Below, piece by piece: positions 44,667 through 56,800 of a DNA stretch of 64,000 nt; position 1 is the stretch's first letter; every line of letters starts with the position of its first letter. The DNA comes from CAYOWK01 sp964407665 (GTDB lineage Bacteria; Pseudomonadota; Alphaproteobacteria; Caulobacterales; Hyphomonadaceae), in assembly GCA_964407665.1 (NCBI GenBank), contig CAYOWK010000006.1, forward strand, positions 1 through 64,000, in the 5' to 3' direction. Under the pieces are notes generated by a model that made no database searches, was not told the DNA's origin, and saw only the letters and a program-made list of their open reading frames with translations. Position numbers and translations under genes: made by a program.

Positions 44667-44859
44667 CGGGGAAGCAGCCTGTCTTGCTCTGTCCACGCAA
44701 GAATCCGGCATAATGCTTAAAAAAATCCCCAATGACGTTTAAGGAAATTGGGAAGGCAGCGTGACGGCTGACTGTTGAGATCAGACGCCGGGGCCGTTAC
44801 TGCTGGCTATGCCGTAGCGGCCACCTCCCCGGCCGCGCCTGACGACTGGAAAGAAACGC

Positions 44860-45591
44860 ATGCGAATTCTTGCCTGGAATCTTGCCGGCAAAGGCCCGGA
44901 CAGCCCGGATGGCAAGGCGATACTCGACCGGATCGCAGGCGCCTCGCCGGATGTGATCTGCCTCGCCGACGCCCGCCGGACAGCGCTGGACGGCTTCGGG
45001 GCTGGCGGCCATGTCATCTATGATGAAGGAGCACGCTGGCGCGGTGATCCCGAGGGAACCTGCAAGGTGCTGCTGTGGAACGCCCGGCCCTGGCGCGACG
45101 CACGGTTCTGGCCATCGCTGTCGATCCTTGGCGGTGCGGCAAGTGCGGTCGCTGACACCGACATCGGCCCTGTGCGGGTTCTGGGCGTTTGCGCGCCCTA
45201 CAACATGGCGTGGCCGCTGGCCGATGAAACCCGCCCGCCGCGCTGGTCGCTGCATATCGCCTACCTGGAGGCGCTCAAGACCGTCATCGAGGAGCTCGAC
45301 GACGATCTGCCGCTGATTCTGGCCGGAGAGTTCAATCAGGTGATGCCGCTGTCCCAGGGGAGCTGGGAAGCCCATCATGCGCTCTCCAGCGCCCTGAAAC
45401 GGCTTTCGGTCATGACATCGGGTTCGATCCCGGGAACGGACGAAGCGGGTTCAGCCCACATCGCCGTCTCGTCCCACCTGCGCGCGCGGAAGGTGTCCGG
45501 CCTCGACCGGATGCAGGACGGCCGCGCGCTTACAGACCAGCCTGGCGTCGCCGTCGATCTCGAAGCCGGCGGCCTGTCGATCTTCGACTAA
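44860..45591 (+). CDS. Endonuclease/exonuclease/phosphatase-fold protein, degenerate
   Basis: A 243-residue cytosolic protein of the EEP superfamily. The N-terminus MRILAWNLAGKGPDSPDG resembles the metal-binding start. The GDFN motif reads GEFNQ (LILAGEFNQV), and the terminal SDH motif reads LTDQPGVAVDL, with Gln for the catalytic His. It is therefore probably not a normal nuclease. It may bind nucleic acid or phosphoesters or have a changed chemistry. It overlaps the convergent RHH gene by 4 bases. Confidence 0.65.
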   Translation: MRILAWNLAGKGPDSPDGKAILDRIAGASPDVICLADARRTALDGFGAGGHVIYDEGARWRGDPEGTCKVLLWNARPWRDARFWPSLSILGGAASAVADTDIGPVRVLGVCAPYNMAWPLADETRPPRWSLHIAYLEALKTVIEELDDDLPLILAGEFNQVMPLSQGSWEAHHALSSALKRLSVMTSGSIPGTDEAGSAHIAVSSHLRARKVSGLDRMQDGRALTDQPGVAVDLEAGGLSIFD

Positions 45592-45785
45592 TCGGCCTGA
45601 TCCTGCCCGCCCTGCCCGTCTGCGGCGGGCGCATCGATCCCGATGCCGCGATTCCGAAGGGCCTCGCGCAGAAGGAACTCGATCTCGGCGTTGACGCTTC
45701 GCAGCTCGCCGGCAGCCAGACGCTCGACCGCGGCATGGATTGCCGGGTCGAGCCTGAGTGCGAATGCCTTTCTGTTCGGGGGCAT
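45588..45785 (-). CDS. Arc/MetJ-type ribbon-helix-helix DNA-binding protein
   Basis: A 65-residue regulator. The N-terminal strand KAFALRLDPAIH and helices VERLAAGELRSVNAEIEFLLREALRN give the ribbon-helix-helix fold, followed by a short Gln/Asp-rich tail. It acts as a dimer. It follows the SPFH gene after 7 bases; this SPFH-Arc pair is common in proteobacteria. It is the likely binder of the 32-bp palindrome upstream of the operon, whose half-sites repeat every 11 bp, but this is inference. Confidence 0.85.
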   Translation of the reverse strand: MPPNRKAFALRLDPAIHAAVERLAAGELRSVNAEIEFLLREALRNRGIGIDAPAADGQGGQDQAD

Positions 45786-45792
45786 GACAGCC

Positions 45793-46701
45793 TTACGTGT
45801 AGAGGGTTCCGGTATTCACGACCGGCTGGACGTCGCGATCCCCGCACAGCACGACAAGAAGGTTGGAGACCATTGCCGCCTTCCTTTCATCGTCCAGAAC
45901 GACAATGGATTTGGCGGAGAGCTGTTCCAGCGCATGCTCGACCATGAGCACGGCGCCCTCGACAATCTTGGCGCGCGCTTCCAGCACCGCGTCAGCCTGC
46001 TGCCTGCGCAGCATCGCCGAGGCGATCTCCGGAGCATAGGCGAGGTGCGAGATGCGCGCCTCGTCGATCGACACGCCAGCCACCGCGACCCGGTCGGCCA
46101 GCTTGCCGCGCAGCATGTCGCCAACCTTGTCGGCGTCGGCGCGCAGCGTCGGCTCCTCGTCATTGCCGTGATCGTAGGAGAACTGCGAGGTGATCTCGCG
46201 CAGGGCGGTCTCGATCTGGATGTCGACGAAGGTCTCGAAATTGTCGACGTCGAAGACGGCCTGCGCCGTGTCGGTGACACGCCAGACGACAACGGCGGCG
46301 ATCTCGATCGGATTGCCGCGCTTGTCGTTGACCTTGAGCGTCTGGGACGTGACGTTACGGACGCGCAGGCTGATCTTCTTGCGGGTGTACCAGGGCACCA
46401 CCCAGCGAAGTCCGGGCTTCTTGTCCGTGCCCTTGTAGTTGCCAAACAGCGTGATGGCGGCGCTCTCGTTCTGCTGGATCGAGTACAGGCCGGACAGGAT
46501 CAGGATCGATGTCAGGACGATCGCCAGCGCGCCACCGATGTGCAGCCCCACCAGCCCTTTGTCGGCGCCGCTTTCTCCCAGCGCGATCCCCATCACGATC
46601 AATGCAACCGCACCCACGAACCCGAGCAGCGCCAGCACCAGAAGCCATCCCCCGCTGAGCGTGGAAGCCGCCTTCTCGTGTGTCCTTCGATGAGCCGTCA
46701 T
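45793..46701 (-). CDS. SPFH/Band 7 domain membrane protein
   Basis: A 302-residue protein. After a short cytosolic N-terminus come two membrane segments (GGWLLVLALLGFVGAVALIVMGIAL and LVGLHIGGALAIVLTSILILSGL), then the stomatin-like SPFH domain from about residue 90: WVVPWYTRKKISLRVRNV, NPIEIAAVVVWRVTD, LREITSQFSYD. The C-terminal helix (LEARAKIVEGAVLMVEHALEQL) drives oligomers. The start at MTAHRRT (46701) has GGAGGG in front. Operon with the RHH regulator; divergent from the hydrolase gene. Confidence 0.9.
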   Translation of the reverse strand: MTAHRRTHEKAASTLSGGWLLVLALLGFVGAVALIVMGIALGESGADKGLVGLHIGGALAIVLTSILILSGLYSIQQNESAAITLFGNYKGTDKKPGLRWVVPWYTRKKISLRVRNVTSQTLKVNDKRGNPIEIAAVVVWRVTDTAQAVFDVDNFETFVDIQIETALREITSQFSYDHGNDEEPTLRADADKVGDMLRGKLADRVAVAGVSIDEARISHLAYAPEIASAMLRRQQADAVLEARAKIVEGAVLMVEHALEQLSAKSIVVLDDERKAAMVSNLLVVLCGDRDVQPVVNTGTLYT

Positions 46702-46712
46702 ATGTCCCTCCA

Positions 46713-46744
46713 TCAATATCGATGTGATATCACATTGATATTGA
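46713..46744. promoter_or_regulatory. 32-bp near-perfect palindrome between SPFH operon and hydrolase gene
   Basis: Left arm TCAATATCGATGTGAT (46713-46728), right arm ATCACATTGATATTGA (46729-46744). Fifteen of sixteen pairs match. TGATAT or its complement recurs every 11 bp (one helical turn). It lies 12-43 bases before the SPFH start and 50 before the hydrolase start, so it can control both. Confidence 0.8.
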
Positions 46745-46793
46745 CACCCGCCTCTGTCAATCGCATTCATCTAACGATTGGCGGGAGAGACAG

Positions 46794-48017
46794 ATGACGC
46801 TGGCGGTGATGATCTGGGCGCTCGGGGGTGTAATCCTTCTGCAGGTAGGCGCGCTGGTGGTGGTGTCTATCGCCCGCAAGCTGGACAAGCGGGACGGAGG
46901 ACCGCCGACGGCGGAACCGGATGCGTTCGCCAATGCCGTCCCAGCTTCGTTGCAGGGCGTTCTGAAGGCCGCCTCGGAGCGCCCAGCGACGACCGCCAGC
47001 CCGGGCAAGACACTCGGAGTGGCCGCTGCGGCGCTTTCGATCGCGGCGGCTGCTCTGGTTGCGCTTCTCGCCAGTCTTTCGGATGACAACGAGGCGTCGG
47101 CGGATCTGGACGCGTCGCCTGCAGGCGCCGCGCAGGCGTATCCAGTCGAGCGCGAGCTTGCTGCGGGCGAGCTTCGCGGCCTCCTGGTAACGCCTTCTTC
47201 CGAAGCGCCCGTGATCCTGATTGTCCCGGGCTCAGGGCCCACGGACCGGGATGGCGACAACGCGCTCGGCATCCGGGCGGCATCCTACCGCTTGCTGGCG
47301 GACGGGCTGGCCAGGAACGGTGTCGGCAGCGTCCGTGTCGACAAGCACGGCATGTTCAGCAGCAAGGCGAGCGGCGACGCCAACGATGTTACAGTCGACA
47401 GCTATGCCGCCGACTACCGCAACTGGATCGACGTCATCCGCACCGAAACGGGTCAGCCCTGCGTGTGGCTGCTGGGACATAGCGAGGGCGCACTGATGGT
47501 CTCGGCGGCCGCTATCGGACGCGACGACGTGTGCGGGCTCATCCTTGTCGCCGGCATGGGCCGAAAGCTCGGGCCTGTCCTCCGCGAGCAGCTGGCCTCC
47601 AACCCGGCGAACGCACCGCTTCTGGACGCCGCCAATCGCGCCATCGACAGAATCGAAGCTGGCGAGAGGGTGGATCCTCAGGATCTGCCGATGCTGCTTC
47701 GTCCCCTGTTCCCCGAAGCCGTCCAGGGTTTCCTGATCTCGGCTTTCGCCGCCGACCCCGTTGAACAGGTACGCCTCGCCGATGTGTCGACACTTGTGGT
47801 GCAAGGAACGACGGATCTGCAGATCACCCTGGAGGACGCCAACCTGCTGGCCGCCGCTCCCAAGGCGGAGCTTGCGATCATTGATGGCATGAACCATGTG
47901 CTCAAGGTCGCACCGGAGAACCGGATGGCCAACATGGCCGCCTACATGAACCCGGATCTGCCCCTGGCGCCGGGCCTGGCCGAGACCATTGCGGACTTCG
48001 TCCGGGAAGTCCGGTAG
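46794..48017 (+). CDS. Membrane-anchored alpha/beta hydrolase
   Basis: A 407-residue protein. Two hydrophobic segments (TLAVMIWALGGVILLQVGALVVVSI and LGVAAAALSIAAAALVALLASL) and an acidic Ala-rich linker precede the hydrolase from about residue 115. The hydrolase has the oxyanion strand LIVPGSGPTDRDG, nucleophile elbow GHSEG, Asp in GTTDLQITLE and His in GMNHVLKV. The fold resembles serine hydrolases/dienelactone-type with unknown substrate. The N-terminal double anchor is unusual and suggests a membrane-facing role. It shares the palindromic control region with the SPFH operon. Confidence 0.8.
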   Translation: MTLAVMIWALGGVILLQVGALVVVSIARKLDKRDGGPPTAEPDAFANAVPASLQGVLKAASERPATTASPGKTLGVAAAALSIAAAALVALLASLSDDNEASADLDASPAGAAQAYPVERELAAGELRGLLVTPSSEAPVILIVPGSGPTDRDGDNALGIRAASYRLLADGLARNGVGSVRVDKHGMFSSKASGDANDVTVDSYAADYRNWIDVIRTETGQPCVWLLGHSEGALMVSAAAIGRDDVCGLILVAGMGRKLGPVLREQLASNPANAPLLDAANRAIDRIEAGERVDPQDLPMLLRPLFPEAVQGFLISAFAADPVEQVRLADVSTLVVQGTTDLQITLEDANLLAAAPKAELAIIDGMNHVLKVAPENRMANMAAYMNPDLPLAPGLAETIADFVREVR

Positions 48018-48128
48018 GGTCACGAAATCGCGACTTCGGCGACGGACATTGCCGTCTTCGTCCGTTATTCGTAAAACCGGTATGTCGCGCCGCAAGTGCA
48101 GCGACCGTTACACATGGAGGATATCCCC

Positions 48129-49217
48129 TTGCGCCGCGCCGCACTGCTTTCCCTGGGCACAGCCCTTCTCACCGGCGTCATGCTGGCTCCCTCCATCCTG
48201 CCCGCACTCGCCGAGCCCGTTCCGGCTACCGAGGCGAAGACCGAGTACAAGGCCCCGCGCCTCGCCTTCGGGCAGCCGGACCTTCAGGGCGTGTGGAGCA
48301 ACGCGTCGCTCACGCCCTTTACGCGCAAGGCAGAATTCAAGGACCGTCTGGTCCACACGCCCGAAGAGGTCGCCAAGATGGAAGGCGCCGCGGTGCAGGA
48401 AGTGATCGACGGCAACAAGAAAACCGACCCCAACGCGCCGGTCGAGGAAAAGCCCGATCCGAACATCCGCCCCGAATTCGCGGCTGCTGGCGGAGCCGTG
48501 GGCGGGTACAACCGCGGCTGGCTCGACCCAGGCGCGTCGGTGATGCGCGTGAACGGCGAGCCGCGCACCTCGGTGCTGACGACGCCGAATGGCCAGGTGC
48601 CTGCCCGCAAGGCCGGCGCAACCCCTCCGCCCCGCTCGGGCCCGCGCGTTCCGATGGGCTCGTTCGAGACCTATGAAACCCGCAGCCAGGGCGAGCGCTG
48701 CATCATCGGCTTCGGCCGGAATGGCGGCCCGCCGATGCTGTCGAACGGGTTCTATAACAACAATTACAACATCATTCAGACCCCCGATCACGTGATGATC
48801 GAGGTCGAGATGAACCATGATGCGCGGATCATCCGGCTCAACTCCGAGCACCGCAAGGACAACGTCCGCCCCTATTTCGGCGACTCGATCGGCTGGTGGG
48901 AAGGCGACACGCTGGTTGTGGAGACCACCCACATCCCCGAAAGTCAGGCGTTTGTGGGGTCGTGGAAGGACCTGAAGGTCACCGAGCGCTTCCGCCGCAA
49001 TGGCAAAGAGAGCCTGTACTATTCGTTCCAGGTCGAAGACCCGACGCTGTGGGAGAAGCCCTGGGGCGGCGAGTACGAGTTCATCCCGCTGGGCGACGTG
49101 CTCTATGAGTACGCCTGTCATGAGGGCAACTACGCCCTTCCCGGCATCCTGATGGGCGCCCGGGTCGAAGAGGCACGCGCGGCGAAAGCCGCGCCGGCGC
49201 CCGCCAAGCCGAAGTAG
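48129..49217 (+). CDS. Exported protein of unknown function (PDLQGVW / WWEGDTLVVET type)
   Basis: A 362-residue secreted protein. I choose the TTG at 48129, because GGAGG sits 8 bases before it and the chain then begins with a clean signal (RRAALLSLGTALLTGVMLAPSILPALA); ATG codons at 48096 and 48114 are in frame but give an acidic n-region. The mature part has PDLQGVWSNASLTP, GSFETYETRSQGERCIIGFG and GWWEGDTLVVETTHI. Similar proteins occur in several copies in Caulobacterales and Acidobacteria without known role. A strong terminator follows. Confidence 0.72.
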   Translation: MRRAALLSLGTALLTGVMLAPSILPALAEPVPATEAKTEYKAPRLAFGQPDLQGVWSNASLTPFTRKAEFKDRLVHTPEEVAKMEGAAVQEVIDGNKKTDPNAPVEEKPDPNIRPEFAAAGGAVGGYNRGWLDPGASVMRVNGEPRTSVLTTPNGQVPARKAGATPPPRSGPRVPMGSFETYETRSQGERCIIGFGRNGGPPMLSNGFYNNNYNIIQTPDHVMIEVEMNHDARIIRLNSEHRKDNVRPYFGDSIGWWEGDTLVVETTHIPESQAFVGSWKDLKVTERFRRNGKESLYYSFQVEDPTLWEKPWGGEYEFIPLGDVLYEYACHEGNYALPGILMGARVEEARAAKAAPAPAKPK

Positions 49218-49251
49218 GACGGATCGGCAGCTAGCCGGCTCGAACAGACAG

Positions 49252-49280
49252 CGCCGCCCGATCACCCGGGCGGCGTTTTT
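49252..49280 (+). terminator. Rho-independent terminator
   Basis: CGCCGCCCG (49252-49260), loop ATCACC, CGGGCGGCG (49267-49275), then T5. It lies 35 bases past the stop of the 48129 gene. Confidence 0.9.
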
Positions 49281-49364
49281 GTATTCTGCGAGCAGACGGC
49301 CTCCGAAGTGAATTGAGTCTCGCGCCGTGAGAGTGTCTATTCCGGCAGGAACAGTGGAGCGGGC

Positions 49365-51008
49365 ATGCGTAGATTACTGGTTGTCGGGGGCGGGTCTGCC
49401 GGGTGGATGGCGACGGCCTATCTCAACAGCGTGCTCAACGATCAGGGCCGCAAGCCCAAGGTCGCGATCTCGCTGATCGAATCCCCGGACATCCCGCGCA
49501 TTTCGGTCGGCGAAGCGACCATCCCGTCCATGCGGCACATTCTTGGCGCCATGGGCGTCGACGAGGTCGACTTCATGAAGGCGACCAACGCGACCTTCAA
49601 GCAGTCGATCCGCTACCAGAACTGGGTGCAGCCGGACGGGGGCTACTACCACCATCCCTTCTCCCGGCTGGTGGAAGGACCGCTCGACCGGGCTGGCCCG
49701 GAATGGCTGGAGTCCGACCGCAGCCTGCCCTTCATGTCGACCGTGTCGGCGCAGCCTGCGATCTGCGATCTTGGCCTGTCGCCGCGCACGCTGGACCGCT
49801 GGGACCTGGGCGCGCCCTTCACCTACGCCTTCCACATGAACGCGCTCGGCTTCGCCGACTATCTGACCGCCTTCGCAACGAAGCGCGGCGTGACGCACAT
49901 CCGCGAGACGATGACCGAAGTGCTGATGCACGAGGACGGACGCATCCGGGCGATCAAGACCGATGCCGGCAATGAGATAGAAGCCGACCTCTTCATCGAC
50001 TGCACGGGATTCCGCGCGTCGCTGATCGGCGAGATGCTGAAGACGCCGTACGAGGACTGCTCGCAATTCCTGCTGTGCGACCACGCCGTCACGACGCACA
50101 TCCCGTACGACCAGTATTATCCCGGCATGGTCCGGCCCTACACGACGGCGACGGCGCTGTCGTCGGGCTGGATCTGGGACATTCCCCAGCAGGACCGGCG
50201 GTCCATCGGCTATGTGCACTCCAGCGCCTTCATCAGCCCGGAGGACGCCGAGCGCGAGCTGCGCGCCTATGAGGGGCCACACTCCGACAAGTTCGACACC
50301 CGGCGCATCCGCTTCCATGTCGGGCGGCGGCAGAAGTCGTGGGTGAAGAACTGCATCGCCATCGGCCTGTCGGGCGGGTTCATCGAGCCGCTGGAATCCA
50401 CCGGGCTCTACCTGTGCGATCTGGCGGCCGTGATGCTGGCCGAACACTTCCCGTACACGGACGAGGCCAACGACCTGATGGCCTTCCGCTTCAACCGCAT
50501 CCTGTCGAACCGGTTCTACGAGATCCTCGACTTCATCAACCTGCACTACTGCCTGACCCGCCGCACCGACACGCCGTTCTGGCGCGAGGTGCAGAAGCCT
50601 GAACACATCACGGACCGGCTGAAGGCCAAGTTCGAGTACTGGGCCGTGAAGCCGCCTTCGCTGTCCGACTTCCAGGACCAGTTCTTCCCCGGACTGTCAC
50701 AACAGCCTGGCGCTGGCGGGTCGTTCACGGACAGCAGGCCGGCGGTCGATACGGCGGGCCTGTGGGGGCACCAGAGCTACGAGTTCATTCTCTACGGGAT
50801 GCAGCATCGCGGGCAGCGCCTTGGACCGCCGCCCGCCGGCGCGCCGCCCTCGCGCATTCCGCCCACCATCGCCGAGCGGCTGTCGATGGCCCAGAGACGC
50901 CTGCCGCCGCATCATGTGTGGCTGCAGCGGGCGCTCGGCATGGCGACATTCCCGGACGCCGGCTACCATCCGCCCGGATGGCAGACCGGCGCCTCCAGGC
51001 CGATCTGA
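49365..51008 (+). CDS. Flavin-dependent tryptophan-type halogenase
   Basis: A 547-residue FAD enzyme that would chlorinate or brominate an aromatic substrate. FAD-binding GGGSAGWMAT is at residues 8-17; SVGEATIPS and the catalytic Lys 79 in TFKQSIRYQNW match the number in PrnA. WxWxIP is at 269-274 (GWIWDIP) and PLESTG carries the second catalytic acid. All key residues are intact. The substrate is unknown; free tryptophan is not implied by family name. No flavin reductase adjoins it, so FADH2 must come from elsewhere. Confidence 0.93.
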   Translation: MRRLLVVGGGSAGWMATAYLNSVLNDQGRKPKVAISLIESPDIPRISVGEATIPSMRHILGAMGVDEVDFMKATNATFKQSIRYQNWVQPDGGYYHHPFSRLVEGPLDRAGPEWLESDRSLPFMSTVSAQPAICDLGLSPRTLDRWDLGAPFTYAFHMNALGFADYLTAFATKRGVTHIRETMTEVLMHEDGRIRAIKTDAGNEIEADLFIDCTGFRASLIGEMLKTPYEDCSQFLLCDHAVTTHIPYDQYYPGMVRPYTTATALSSGWIWDIPQQDRRSIGYVHSSAFISPEDAERELRAYEGPHSDKFDTRRIRFHVGRRQKSWVKNCIAIGLSGGFIEPLESTGLYLCDLAAVMLAEHFPYTDEANDLMAFRFNRILSNRFYEILDFINLHYCLTRRTDTPFWREVQKPEHITDRLKAKFEYWAVKPPSLSDFQDQFFPGLSQQPGAGGSFTDSRPAVDTAGLWGHQSYEFILYGMQHRGQRLGPPPAGAPPSRIPPTIAERLSMAQRRLPPHHVWLQRALGMATFPDAGYHPPGWQTGASRPI

Positions 51009-51012
51009 CCGG

Positions 51013-53166
<2,154 letters not shown>

Positions 53167-53265
53167 GATTTCCCTCCCCAGGGTGTGTCTTGTTGTTTTG
53201 ACGGAGCATACATCCGCCGGGCCGTTCGGGAACAGCGTTGTGACGAGGGCGCGGTTTCGCTGCAG

Positions 53266-53705
53266 GACCGGCGCGAGCGCCGTCCGGGATGCTGTCGTTC
53301 TGCCTCCTGAAGACAGGAGGACGGGGCGCGTGAGAACGCGCCTTCTTTTATAAGCTGCCAGCTTGCGCTGGCCGGATGCGTGTTCCCACGCGCCCCGAAC
53401 GGACGTTTTTGAGCCGGTGGTTGGGGCGGGTTTATTGACCCTCATCCTCATCCCGTCTCAACGCGCATGGACGCCGCCGCCCATGGTCACCCCCGGTTTG
53501 AATCACAATTCCGGGGACAGGTGTTTCAGACCTCTCGTGCTGTGGCCGGTCCGGCTCGTCCTTCGAGACGCGCTCTCGCGGGCGCTCCTCAGGATGAGCC
53601 GGACCAACCGCGACATTTGAGATCGCCGCGCCGTCCGAGCGGCTGGCATTCGATGTTTCGGTGCGCACCGAACCCTCCCTTGCCAGACGCGAGGGGGAGG
53701 CGGCC
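53266..53705 (+). repeat. Composite intergenic repeat, copy C
   Basis: Third copy. The 130-base leading block runs 53266-53396, with hairpins CCTCCTG-aaga-CAGGAGG and GCCAGC-ttgc-GCTGGC. The trailing block CGAACCCTCCCTTGCCAGAC-GCGAGG is at about 53672-53697. Between them sits a 43-bp REP-like unit (53556-53598), which copies A and B lack. It lies in the 53167-53885 gap, where I see no gene. Confidence 0.72.
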
Positions 53706-53838
53706 GGTGCATACCCGGTCGGATTGAAGCGGTTGAGACCAGCATATTTTCGGGGCTGACTCGTCCTGCCGTTTGACACGCCGCTGCGCGGCGGACTCGT
53801 CCTTCGAGACGCACGCTTGCGCGTGCTCCTCAGGATGG
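53556..53838 (+). repeat. Two direct copies of a 43-bp REP-like sequence
   Basis: TCGTCCTTCGAGACGC...GCTCCTCAGGATGAG at 53556-53598 and again at 53797-53838. Each is an imperfect palindrome. Such CTTCGAGAC/CCTGAGGA-type units are common intergenic repeats of alphaproteobacteria; a related half occurs at 8999-9019. Confidence 0.75.
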
Positions 53839-53885
53839 GGCTTCGAGACGCGGACTGGTGTGCGCTTCTCGGTGTGAGCCTGCGG

Positions 53886-56800
53886 TCACGCCGCCTCAAC
53901 CACCGCTTTTTCCTTCGGCGCCAGCAGGAGGTAGAGCGGCGGGGTGACGATGCGGGCGACGAGCGTGGAGGAGATCAGGCCGCCAATGATGACCATGGCG
54001 AGCGGCGAGTAAAGCGGCGAGCCGTCCAGCACCAGCGGGATGAGGCCGCCGATCGCCGTGAGGGCCGTCAGCAGGACGGGGAGGAAGCGGACTTCGCCTG
54101 CCCTCTCGATGGCCTCTTTCAGGGGGACGCCCTGCGCGCGCAGCTGGTTGGCGAATTCCACGAGAAGGATCGAGTTCTTGATCTCGATTCCGGTGAGCGC
54201 GATGAAGCCGATGATGGCGGTGAAGGAGAGCGTCTCGCCACCAATGAAGAGCGCAACAAGGCCGCCCATGACTCCCATCGGGATGACGAAGGCGACGACA
54301 GCGGACGCGGCGAACGAGCCGAACTCCAGCAAGAGAACGGCGAGGATGCCGAAGGAGGCGATCAGGATGGCGGGGCCAAGACCGCTGAAGCTGTCGCTCT
54401 GCGCTTCGGCCTGTCCGCCGAAGGAGAGCGAGTAGCCGGCAGGCAGCGAGATGCTGGTCAGGCGTGCGGCGACGTCGGCGGTTACGGCGCCCGTCAAAAA
54501 GCCGGGCTGGGTATAGGCGGTGACCGTGACCGTGCGCTCGCGCTGGTAGCGGTCGATGCGGGCGTGGCCTGCATCGAGGCGCGGCTGGCTGAACGCGGCG
54601 AGCGGAACAGCTGCGCCGGCGCCCGTCCAGACCTGGAGGCGCGAGAGCGCCTCGATATCCATGGCGCCGTCTCCCGAAACGTTGCGGGGCGCCCGAAGGG
54701 TGACAGGATAGGCGTCTCCGACCGGATCGCGGAAGTCGGCGACGCGGGCGCCGGCGACAGCGATGCGCAGTGTCTCATCCAGCGCGCCGGCGGGCACGCC
54801 CGCGAGTGCGGCGGCGGAGGTGTCGATGCCGAGATTGAGGTCGATCAGGCGCTCGGCCAGCGGGTTGGAGATGTTGCGCGTGCCGGCGGCCTCGCCGAGC
54901 AGCTTCTCGACCTGTCCGGCCAGATCGCCCAACACCTCGTTGTCGGCGCCGCGAATGCGGACGGCGATGGGCGCCTCGATGGGCGGACCGTTCTCGAAGC
55001 GGCGGACGTTGAACGTGGCGCCGGGATAGCCTGCCAGGTCGGCGCGCATGGCTTCGAGCTGCGGGTTGCCGGTTTTCGACTCCCAGTGGTCGAAGCGGGC
55101 GTAGATCGAGCCGATGTTGGACTGCTGGTCGCCCGGGATGTTGTTGTAATAGATCTGCGGGTTGTCCCGGCCGGCGTTCGAGAAGCGCCAGAGGATGTGT
55201 TCATTCTTCGCCATGACGCTGTCGGCGAAGGCGACGGCCTTCTCCGTCTCGAGGACGGATGCGCCCTGGGCGAGCTCGACATCGACGATGAAGTAGGGGC
55301 TGTCGTTCTCGGGGAAGAGACTGAAGCCGAGCTTCGGAACCAGCATCAGCGAGGCGCCGAAGAGGGCGAGACCTGCCGCAATGGTGATGCGTGGAGCGGC
55401 CAGCGCGAGCTTCAGCGCCGGACGATAGAGCGCGTGGATCAGGCCCATGACGCCGTCGAGCACGAAGTTGTGGCCGCCCTTGCGGGGCAGCATGCGGCTG
55501 GCGAGGAAGGGGATGATGGTGAGCGAGACCACCAGCGAGGCGGCGACGGTGACGATAACCGCAGTGGGCAGCGAGCGGATGAAGTCGCCCGAGGCTTCGG
55601 GCAGGTTCATCAGGGGCAGGAAGGCGAGCAGGAGCGTGGCCGTACAGCCGATGACGGCGATGTTGATCTCCTTAACGCCCTCAAGAGCCGCGTTGCGGGG
55701 CGTCATGCCTTCTCTCAGGTGGCGGGAGATGTTTTCGGTGACCACGATGGAGTCGTCGACCAGCAGTCCCAGCGATAGGATGAAGCCGGCGATCGAGAGC
55801 TGGTTGAGCGAGAAGCCGAGCTGGTGGAGGGCGAGAATGCCGATGGCGAAGGACAGAGGCACAGACACAAGCACGACAAGCGACGCGCGAAAGCCGAGCG
55901 GCAGCAGCGTGATCAGCACCAGAACCATGGCGATGCCGAAGTCGCGGCCGAGATGATTGAGGCGCTCGGCGACGGTGTCGGCCTGATTGAAGCCGCGCTG
56001 AAGCTTGATGGCCTCAGGCAGGCGGGACTCGAAGGCGTCGACCTCGCGCGTGATGCCGCCGGTGACAGCGAAGATGTCCGCGCCCAGCTTGCCGCGCGCA
56101 GTGACAAAGAGGGCCCGCTCTCCGTTGTAGCGGGTGATGTGCTGGCGCTCGTCGTTCTGCCAGCTGACGTCGGCGACGTCGCCCACGGTGAGGACAGCGC
56201 CGTCGGCCGAGCGCAGCGCGACGTTGCGGATCTCATCAAGGCTGTCGAAAGGGCCGGTGGCTTCGACGTTGAGACGGCGGCCTCCGGTCTCGACGGCGCC
56301 AACGGGGACGTCCGCGCCTTCAAGGCGCAGGGCTCCGGCGACCGCGGTGAGCGGCAGGTTGTAGGCGGCCAGCTTGTCGATATCGGCAGTGACGCGGACT
56401 TCCGAGGCGGGCACGCCCCAGATTTCGGCGCGCTGGACACCGTTGGCGCGCTCAAGGGCGTCGCGCAGCTCGCGGGCGTAGGCCTCCATCTGGCGGATCG
56501 GGGCGGTCTCGCTGACGAGCGCCATCTGTACGACGCTGGTCTGGGCGGGGTTGCTTTTGTCGGCGCGGACGAGGGTGATGCCGGCGGGAAGGCTGGGGCG
56601 GACGGCGTTGAGCTCGCGCACGACCTCTTCGTATTTTCGGTCAGGGTCGGAGCCGTAGACGAACTCGACACGGACGCTGGCGAGGCCGGCGCGGCTGGAG
56701 GATGATATCTGGTCAACGTCCTCGAGGCCGTTGAGGGCGGTCTCCAGCGGGATGGCGACCGTACGCTCCATCTGGGCGGCGTCGGCGCCGGGCAGGATCA

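Noticed and set aside
53817..55778. 653-codon plus-strand open frame
   Set aside because: Antisense to the RND permease, with a charged Gly/Asp/Glu-rich shadow composition.
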